The translations under genes and the position numbers were made by a program. The notes under the pieces are model-generated. The model was not told the origin of the DNA, ran no database searches, and saw nothing but the letters and a program-made list of their open reading frames with translations. DNA of 64,000 nt from Nocardia cyriacigeorgica (lineage in GTDB: Bacteria > Actinomycetota > Actinomycetes > Mycobacteriales > Mycobacteriaceae). The stretch is taken from contig NZ_VBUT01000001.1 of the NCBI RefSeq assembly GCF_005863245.1, forward strand, positions 372,001-436,000, written 5' to 3'. Positions 57,751 to 64,000 of the stretch are shown here, one piece after another. The first letter of the stretch is position 1; each line of letters opens with the position of its first letter.

Positions 57751-60700
57751 TCACGTTCGGCGGCATCGAGAATGTCGATATCGGCGATGCGCACCTGCGG
57801 GTCCGCCGCCACCGCGGTGAGGATGCGCTCGAACCGACGGCCGAACGATTGCGCCGTCGACTCGTCGAACAGGTCGGTGGCGTAGGTCAGCACGGTGATC
57901 AGCTCACCCGGGGTGCCGTCCGCCTCGTGCCGCGGATCGACATTGACCTGGAGATCGAACTTCGCGGCGATGGCGCCGGCATCCAGCGCGGTCACTGTCA
58001 GGCCGGGCAGTTCCAGGCTGGGCTGCTCGTTGTTCTGGAACGACAGCACCGTGCCGAACAGCGGATTGTGCGCGGTCGCCCGGCCGGGTGCGACCACCTC
58101 GGCGACGCGTTCGAACGGGATGTCGGAATTCGCGAACGCCGCCAGATCGGTCTCCCTGGCCTGATCGACCAGCGCGGCGAAGCTCTCACCGCCGTCGACC
58201 TTGGTGCGCAGCGCGAGCGTATTGACGAACATGCCGACCAGGTCGTCGAGCGCGCGTTCACCACGCCCGGCGATCGGCGTACCGACGGCCACATCCGATT
58301 CACCCGACAGCCGCGACAGCAGCACCGCCAGCGCCGCGTGCACCACCATGAACAGCGTCGAATTATGCTCGCGCGCAATACGGGTCAGCGCCTCGTGCAC
58401 CTGCGGGGTGAGCGCGAAACCGGTGGAGGCACCGCGCATGGACGGGATCGCCGGGCGCGGACGGTCCAGCGGCAGTTCCAGTTCGCCGCTCAGGCCCGCG
58501 AGCTGCTCGCGCCAGTACGCCAGTTGCCGTGCGGCGATGGAGTTCTCGTCGTCATCGGTGCCGATCACCGCGCGCTGCCAGATCGCGAAGTCCGCGTACT
58601 GCACCTCCAGCGGCGACCAGCGCGGCGAATTACCGCCCCGGCGCGCCAGATAGGCGGTCATCAGGTCGCGGGCCAGCGGCGCCATCGAGGCACCGTCGGC
58701 GGCGATATGGTGCACCACCATCGCCAGTAGGTATTCGTCGGCGCCGTTACCGAGCAGCAGCGCGCGCACCGGAACCTGCTCGGTGACATCGAATCCGGTG
58801 GACATCAGCTCGGTGATCCGGCTGATCGGATCGGACGTCGTCACCGTCTCCAGCCCGCCCGGCAGCGCCGCGCTGACCGGCAGGATCTCCTGATAGGCCA
58901 CCTCGTCGCCCGCGGCCGCCGGGTAGCGGGTGCGCAGCGTCTCGTGCCGTTCCAGCACGTCGGCCACCGCATGCCGCAGCGCGGGCACATCGAGCGAGCC
59001 GGACAGCCGGATGGCCAGCGGAATGTTGTAGGCGGGTGAGGCCGGATCGAACTGGTTGAGCAACCACATCCGCTGCTGGGCCAGCGACAGCGGTGCCCGG
59101 TCGCCGCGCTCGGCCCTGGTCAGCGGCGGGCGTGCCGCACCACCACCGGCGCCCGGTTCGATCCGGGCCGCGAGTTCGGCGACGGTCGGCGCCTCGAACA
59201 GCTCACGCACCGCGAGATCGGCGTCGAGCGCCTCGTTGATCCGCGCCACCGCACGGGTCGCCAGCAGCGAGTTGCCGCCCAAGCCGAAGAAATCGTCGTC
59301 GAGGCCGACCTCGGCGGCGCCGAGCAGTCCGGCGAACACCTCGGCCACGGCCTGCTCCACCGGCGAACCCGGCGCGCGGAAGGTCGCGCCGGACACGAAC
59401 TCCGGTGCGGGCAGGGCGCGACGGTCGAGCTTGCCGTTGGGGGTCAGCGGCAGTGCGTCGAGCACCACAATGGCATCGGGAACCATGTAGCCGGTGAGGA
59501 ATTCGGCGACCTCGGTGCGCAACGCGACCGGGTCGAGTTCGGTCCCCGGCGCCCGATCGGCGGCGGGCACCACATAGCCGATCAGCCGGTCGCCGGTGTG
59601 TTCGTCGGAACGCACCAGCGCGACGGTCTGGCCGACGCCGGCACAGCGTTGCAGCGCCGCCTCGATCTCGCCGAGCTCGATGCGGAAGCCGCGCAGCTGC
59701 ACCTGCTGGTCGCTGCGGCCGGCGTATTCGAGATTGGCGCGGCCGCCGAAGCCGACCCAGCGGCCGATATCGCCGGTGCGGTACATCCGCGAACCCGGTG
59801 CGCCGAAGGGGTTGGCCACGAACCTGGTCGCCGCCAAACCCGGCCTGCCGAGGTAGCCGCGCGAGAGTTGCGCGCCCGCCACATAGATCTCGCCCGCGAC
59901 GCCGACCGGTGCCGGATGCAGGCGGTCATCGAGGACGACGGCGTCCAGCCCGGGCAGCGCCCGTCCGATGACGCTGGCCGGGTTGTCCACCAGCTGTTCG
60001 TCCATCGACAGGAACGACACGTGCACCGTGGTCTCGGTGATGCCGTACATGTTCACCAGCCACGGCGAGCTGTTCTCGGCCGAGTCGTGGCCGCCGTGAC
60101 GCTCGTACCAGCGGCGCAGCTGCCGCAGATCCAGGGCCTCACCGCCGAAGACCACGTAGCGCAGCGCGAACTTGCCCTCGTCGTCGGGATGGACGGCGCG
60201 GTCGGCCTCGGCCAGCTGATAGAACGCCGACGGGGTCTGGTTGAGCACCGTCACCTGTTCGCGAATCAGCAACTCGCGGAACTGTTCCGGTGACCGCGAG
60301 GTCAGGTAGTCGACCACCACGACCGCACCGCCGTTGGCGAGCGCGCACCACAGCTCCCACACCGAGAAGTCGAAGGCGTAGGAGTGGAACAGCGTCCACA
60401 CATCGGATTCGTCGAACTCGAACAGCAGCTGGGTGTTCGCGAACAGCTCCACCACATTGCGGTGCGCGACGCCGACGCCCTTGGGCACACCGGTGGAACC
60501 GGAGGTGTAGATGACGTAAGCGAGGTTGTCCGGGCGCAGCGGGGCGAGCCGGTCGGCATCGCTGACCGGAGCGTCGGCGAAGCGATCGGTGTCCTCGACC
60601 AGCACCACCGGAATATCGCCCGCCGGAATCGCATCCAGCTCGGTGGCGGTGGTGAGGATGCAGGTCGGCCGCGCGTCGCCGAGCATGAACTCGAGCCGCT

Positions 60701-63700
60701 GCACCGGATAGGTGGTGTCGATCGGCAGGTAACCCGCGCCGGCGGTGAGCACGCCGAGCAGCGCGACCGGCAGCTGCTCGGTGCGCGGCATCGCCACGGC
60801 CACCAGGGTTTCCGGACCCGCGCCCTGCGCGATCAGCGCACGAGCCACCCGGTTGGCGCGGCGCTGCAATTCGCCGAAGCCGAGGGTGGTGCCGTTGTAG
60901 CGGATGGCGTCGGCGTCCGGGCGCCTGCGCGCCTGCGACTGGATGAGGTCGACCAGCGTGACCTCGGGAACCGCGACGCCGGGGGTGTTCCACTCGTGCA
61001 GCACCAGGTCGCGTTCACCAGGTGCGAGCACATCAACATCGCCGACGATCGCGCTCGAATCGGCGGCCGCGGCGGCCAGGATGCGACCGAACCGGTCGGC
61101 GAAATCCTGCACGGTGGCGGCATCGAACAGGTCGGTGGCGTAGGTGAACGCGGCCGAGAGTCCCTGCGGCGCTCCGTGCCGGTCGATGTTCTCCACCAGC
61201 GCAAGTTGCAGGTCGAACTTGGCCAGCGGCACGGCCAGGTCCACCCCGGCCACCTTCAGCCCCGGCAGTTCGAGCTCGGTCTGCGCGAGGTTCTGGAAGG
61301 TCAGCATCACCTGGAACAGCGGATGCCTGGAGGCCGAGCGCACCGGGTCCAGCAGTTCCACCAGCCGTTCGAACGGCACGTCGGCGTGGCCGAAGGCCTG
61401 GACGTCGGTCTGGCGGACGGCGGCCAGCAGCTCATCGAAGGTTGCCCCCGGATCGACCTCGGTGCGCAACACGAGCGTGTTGACGAACATGCCGATCAGA
61501 TCGTCGAGCGCGGCCTCACCACGACCGGCGACGGGCGTGCCGATGGCGATGTCCCTGGTGCCGGACAGGCGGGCCAGCAGCGCGGCGAGCGCGGCGTGCA
61601 CCACCATGAACAACGTCGAATTGTGCTGGTGCGCAAGGCGAGTCAGCGCGGCGTGCACGTCGGCGTCGATCTCGAAGGCCAGCGTGGCACCCCGGTTGGA
61701 GGCCACCGCGGGACGCGGCCGGTCCGCGGGCAGATCCAGCTGCTCGGGCAGCGCGGCCAATTCCCTGCGCCAGTAATCGATCTGCTGGGCCAGCACCGAC
61801 TCCGGATCGTCCTCGGCGCCGAGCACCTCGCGCTGCCACAGCGCGAAATCGGCGTACTGCACCTGCAACGGCGGCCATTCCGGCGCACCACCGTGGGTGC
61901 GATCCACGTAGGCCGCCATCAGGTCACGGGTCAGCGGCCCCATCGAGAAACCGTCACCGGCGATGTGGTGGATGACGCAGATCAGCACATGTTCGGTCTC
62001 GCTGAGCACCAGCAGCCGCAGCCGCACCGGCGGCGCGGCGGTGACGTCGAAGCCCGCGGTCACCGCGGCGGCCACCAGTTCGGGCACCTGCGCCTCAGTG
62101 GCCGGTTCGACGGTCAGGGCCGGGATCGCGCGCGGATCGCCGATCGGCAGCACCAGCTGGTAGCCCTCGCCGTCGACGTCCGGGTAGCGGGTGCGCAGCA
62201 CCTCATGCCGTTCGGCCAGATCGCGCACCGCGGCACGCAGGGCGTCCACATCCAGGCGGCCCGACAACCGCACGGCCACCGGGATGTTGTTGACCGCGCT
62301 GTCGGGATCGAAGCGGTTGAGGAACCACATCCGCTGCTGGGCATACGACAGCGGAATCCGTTCCGGGCGCTGCACGGCGGTCAGCGCGCGACCGGCGGCC
62401 GAACCCGAATGCTGTTCCACCCGTGCGGCCAGCGCGGCGACGGTGGTCGCCTCGAACAGCAGCTGCACCGGCACCCGCACGTCCAGCGCCGCGCCGATGC
62501 GGGCGGCGGCCTGGGCGGCCAGCAGCGAGTTGCCGCCGAGCTCGAAGAAGTCGTCATCGGCGCCGACGCGCGTGTCGTCGCCGGAGACCAGCAGCGCCGC
62601 GAAGACGTCGGCGACGATCTCCTCCACCGGCGTCGACGGCGCGCGGAAGGCCCGCGCGGCGAAGACCGGTTCGGGCAGCGCGGCCCGGTCCAGCTTGCCG
62701 ACCGGGGTCAGCGGAATCTCGTCCAGCACCATGATCGAGGCCGGAATCATGTAGCCGGGCAGCGATTCGCCGATGAAGTCGACCAGTTCGCCGGTGTCGA
62801 CGGTGGTGCCGGCGCGCGGCAGCACATACGACACCAGCGCCGTCGCGCCCGAGGGCAGCGTCTTGCCCAGCGTCGCGGCGTAATCGATGTCCGGGTGCGC
62901 GGTGAGGGCGTTGTCGATCTCGCCCAGTTCGATCCGGAAGCCACGGATCTTGACCTGGAAGTCCGAGCGGCCGAGATATTCGATGACGCCGCCGTCGGGC
63001 CCGCCGGTCTCGGTGCGGCGCACCAGGTCACCGGTGCGGTACAGGCGCGCGCCCGGGTTCCCGGTGTCGGCGCCGAAGGGGCTGGCCACGAAACGCTCGG
63101 CGGTCAGGCCGGGGCGACCCAGATAGCCCTGGGCCAGCGCCGGACCCGACAGGTACAGCTCACCGACCACGCCCGCGGGCACCGGCCGCAGCCGCGAATC
63201 CAGCACGAACGCACCGACCCCGGGGATGGCGGTGCCGATGGTGATCGGCCCGTCCGGACTCATCTGCGCGGTGCTGGTGGCGAGGATGGTGGCCTCGGTG
63301 GGGCCGTAGCCGTTGAAGAAGGCGTGCTCGCCGGCCCAGCGGCCCACCAGCTCGGGGCCGAACTTGTCGCCGGCCACCACGACGACCTCGAGATCGTCGA
63401 GCCCCGCCGGATCCACCGATTCCAGCGCGCCCGGGGTGATCAGCATGTGCGTGACCTGCTCGCGGCGCAGCAGATCCGCCAGCTCGAACCCGCCGAACAC
63501 CGACGGCGGCGCGATCACCAGCGTCGCACCGGAAGTGAAGGCGAGCAGCAGCTCCAGCACCGAGACGTCGAAGTTCGGCGAGCAGACGTGCAGCACCCGC
63601 GAGTCCTCGGTGACCCCGTAGTGCTCGCGTTCGGCGGCGACCAGACCGGCCAGACCGGTGTGGGTGACCACGACGCCCTTGGGGCGTCCGGTGGAACCCG

Positions 63701-64000
63701 AGGTGTAGATGACGTAGGCGGGATGACGTTCGTCGAGCGGGCGCACCCGGTCGGCATAGGAAATGGGATGGCTGGGCCGCTTGGCGATGCGCTCGGACAC
63801 CACCGGATCGTCCAGCTCCACCCAGTACACGCCGGTACCGAGCACCGGGCGATGCGCCGAGGTGGTCAGCCCGATGACGGCGCCGGAATCGGAGACGATG
63901 TGGTTGATGCGGTCGGCCGGATACCCGGGGTCGACGGGCACGTACGCGGCGCCGGTCTTGGCCACCGCCCACACCGCGAGCACCGATTCCAGGCTGCGCG
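56871..64000 (-). CDS. Nonribosomal peptide synthetase NRPS-3, C-terminal part: (A)-T-C-A(Thr)-T-C-A*
   Basis: About 2375 visible residues; the N-terminus lies beyond the right edge. Order along the minus strand: A (to ~62640), T (LGGNSL, Ser codon near 62527), C (HHIAGDGFS, ~62410-61000), A (~60970-59390), T (Ser codon near 59269), C (HHIAADGAS, ~59140-57770), then a truncated A* domain to the stop. Hand-aligned codes: first A DVLLVAGILK (unassigned), second DFWNVGMVHK (Thr). A* keeps early landmarks ([32 protein letters not shown]) but lacks the TSGSTGxPKG motif and the substrate Asp, and it stops before NxYGPTE. There is no final carrier or thioesterase, so the chain must be passed in trans or the line is defective. 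A hairpin follows the stop. Confidence 0.92.
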   Translation of the reverse strand, partial: RSLESVLAVWAVAKTGAAYVPVDPGYPADRINHIVSDSGAVIGLTTSAHRPVLGTGVYWVELDDPVVSERIAKRPSHPISYADRVRPLDERHPAYVIYTSGSTGRPKGVVVTHTGLAGLVAAEREHYGVTEDSRVLHVCSPNFDVSVLELLLAFTSGATLVIAPPSVFGGFELADLLRREQVTHMLITPGALESVDPAGLDDLEVVVVAGDKFGPELVGRWAGEHAFFNGYGPTEATILATSTAQMSPDGPITIGTAIPGVGAFVLDSRLRPVPAGVVGELYLSGPALAQGYLGRPGLTAERFVASPFGADTGNPGARLYRTGDLVRRTETGGPDGGVIEYLGRSDFQVKIRGFRIELGEIDNALTAHPDIDYAATLGKTLPSGATALVSYVLPRAGTTVDTGELVDFIGESLPGYMIPASIMVLDEIPLTPVGKLDRAALPEPVFAARAFRAPSTPVEEIVADVFAALLVSGDDTRVGADDDFFELGGNSLLAAQAAARIGAALDVRVPVQLLFEATTVAALAARVEQHSGSAAGRALTAVQRPERIPLSYAQQRMWFLNRFDPDSAVNNIPVAVRLSGRLDVDALRAAVRDLAERHEVLRTRYPDVDGEGYQLVLPIGDPRAIPALTVEPATEAQVPELVAAAVTAGFDVTAAPPVRLRLLVLSETEHVLICVIHHIAGDGFSMGPLTRDLMAAYVDRTHGGAPEWPPLQVQYADFALWQREVLGAEDDPESVLAQQIDYWRRELAALPEQLDLPADRPRPAVASNRGATLAFEIDADVHAALTRLAHQHNSTLFMVVHAALAALLARLSGTRDIAIGTPVAGRGEAALDDLIGMFVNTLVLRTEVDPGATFDELLAAVRQTDVQAFGHADVPFERLVELLDPVRSASRHPLFQVMLTFQNLAQTELELPGLKVAGVDLAVPLAKFDLQLALVENIDRHGAPQGLSAAFTYATDLFDAATVQDFADRFGRILAAAAADSSAIVGDVDVLAPGERDLVLHEWNTPGVAVPEVTLVDLIQSQARRRPDADAIRYNGTTLGFGELQRRANRVARALIAQGAGPETLVAVAMPRTEQLPVALLGVLTAGAGYLPIDTTYPVQRLEFMLGDARPTCILTTATELDAIPAGDIPVVLVEDTDRFADAPVSDADRLAPLRPDNLAYVIYTSGSTGVPKGVGVAHRNVVELFANTQLLFEFDESDVWTLFHSYAFDFSVWELWCALANGGAVVVVDYLTSRSPEQFRELLIREQVTVLNQTPSAFYQLAEADRAVHPDDEGKFALRYVVFGGEALDLRQLRRWYERHGGHDSAENSSPWLVNMYGITETTVHVSFLSMDEQLVDNPASVIGRALPGLDAVVLDDRLHPAPVGVAGEIYVAGAQLSRGYLGRPGLAATRFVANPFGAPGSRMYRTGDIGRWVGFGGRANLEYAGRSDQQVQLRGFRIELGEIEAALQRCAGVGQTVALVRSDEHTGDRLIGYVVPAADRAPGTELDPVALRTEVAEFLTGYMVPDAIVVLDALPLTPNGKLDRRALPAPEFVSGATFRAPGSPVEQAVAEVFAGLLGAAEVGLDDDFFGLGGNSLLATRAVARINEALDADLAVRELFEAPTVAELAARIEPGAGGGAARPPLTRAERGDRAPLSLAQQRMWLLNQFDPASPAYNIPLAIRLSGSLDVPALRHAVADVLERHETLRTRYPAAAGDEVAYQEILPVSAALPGGLETVTTSDPISRITELMSTGFDVTEQVPVRALLLGNGADEYLLAMVVHHIAADGASMAPLARDLMTAYLARRGGNSPRWSPLEVQYADFAIWQRAVIGTDDDENSIAARQLAYWREQLAGLSGELELPLDRPRPAIPSMRGASTGFALTPQVHEALTRIAREHNSTLFMVVHAALAVLLSRLSGESDVAVGTPIAGRGERALDDLVGMFVNTLALRTKVDGGESFAALVDQARETDLAAFANSDIPFERVAEVVAPGRATAHNPLFGTVLSFQNNEQPSLELPGLTVTALDAGAIAAKFDLQVNVDPRHEADGTPGELITVLTYATDLFDESTAQSFGRRFERILTAVAADPQVRIADIDILDAAERERMTAAPAPKPVQAEVAPTAGTALSQTLAATVEDDPDGPAVVSGLDAFTYQDLDAKSSRLARVLIARGSGPGAGVAVRLDRGVDAVVAIWAVLKAGAAVVPFDGIGAATAAGLEVKVGLTAGGAQAVAGIDWLVLDDTSVSAEIAAESPRPVTYAHRTRALRGGDLAYAGAVSVSYDDLAAASARFVAATELTFESRLFQHGGPDSFAAVLEAVAAGSQGASVVLVPGTGALTDELADEWVTHVLTDRAGLDVIDPRPLEDLRAVVIDGAAGSVPPAWSAVETQLRLADLRRD

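Overview
The window is high-GC DNA from a mycolic-acid actinomycete, most likely a Nocardia or close relative. The evidence is the very high third-position GC, an actinobacterial S10 ribosomal operon, two secreted antigen-85/mycolyltransferase-like esterases, IdeR-type iron boxes, an MbtG-like hydroxylase and several giant NRPS genes. No tRNA, rRNA, CRISPR array, prophage or insertion sequence was seen.

Region 1 (1-3.6 kb, minus strand) is the start of a siderophore operon. It holds an MbtG-like lysine/ornithine N-monooxygenase, an FxbA-like hydroxamate N-formyltransferase with its own iron box, and an NRPS gene that runs off the left edge. Region 2 (3.8-8.2 kb) is housekeeping: a membrane-anchored alpha/beta hydrolase, a small FMN/F420-binding protein, an RluA-type pseudouridine synthase, a CPBP membrane protease and a zinc-ribbon protein of unknown function. 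Region 3 (8.3-13.6 kb, minus) is the S10 operon, rpsJ to rpsQ, closed by a strong terminator.

Region 4 (14-27 kb) is mixed lipid, envelope and carotenoid metabolism. It contains a DUF4442 hotdog protein, a secreted lipase next to an Ag85-like esterase, a lone lycopene cyclase, a DrrABC-type exporter operon, an aldehyde dehydrogenase without its catalytic cysteine, a tandem (double) TetR regulator with a doubled putative operator in front of a divergent enoyl-CoA hydratase/SDR pair, and a second Ag85-like esterase.

Region 5 (27-64 kb, minus) is a large NRPS locus with three giant genes. The rightmost, NRPS-3, enters from beyond the window and reads (A)-T-C-A(Thr)-T-C-A*; its last adenylation domain is degenerate, and the protein has no final carrier or thioesterase. 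NRPS-2 reads A-T-C-A-T-C-A-T-C-A(Thr)-T-TE. NRPS-1 reads A-T-C-A-T-C-A-T-C-A-T-E*-C-A-T-TE, with an epimerase that has lost its catalytic motifs. NRPS-1 and NRPS-2 share the first three adenylation specificities in the same order and both start with A-T without a C domain, while NRPS-3 ends in a C domain without a usable A-T. My main inference is a branched assembly line: NRPS-3 could hand its chain across a split C // A-T module to either NRPS-2 or NRPS-1, giving two related products. The alternative is that NRPS-1 and NRPS-2 are independent paralogous lines, each starting with a loading module. Domain boundaries are approximate and the specificity codes were aligned by eye.
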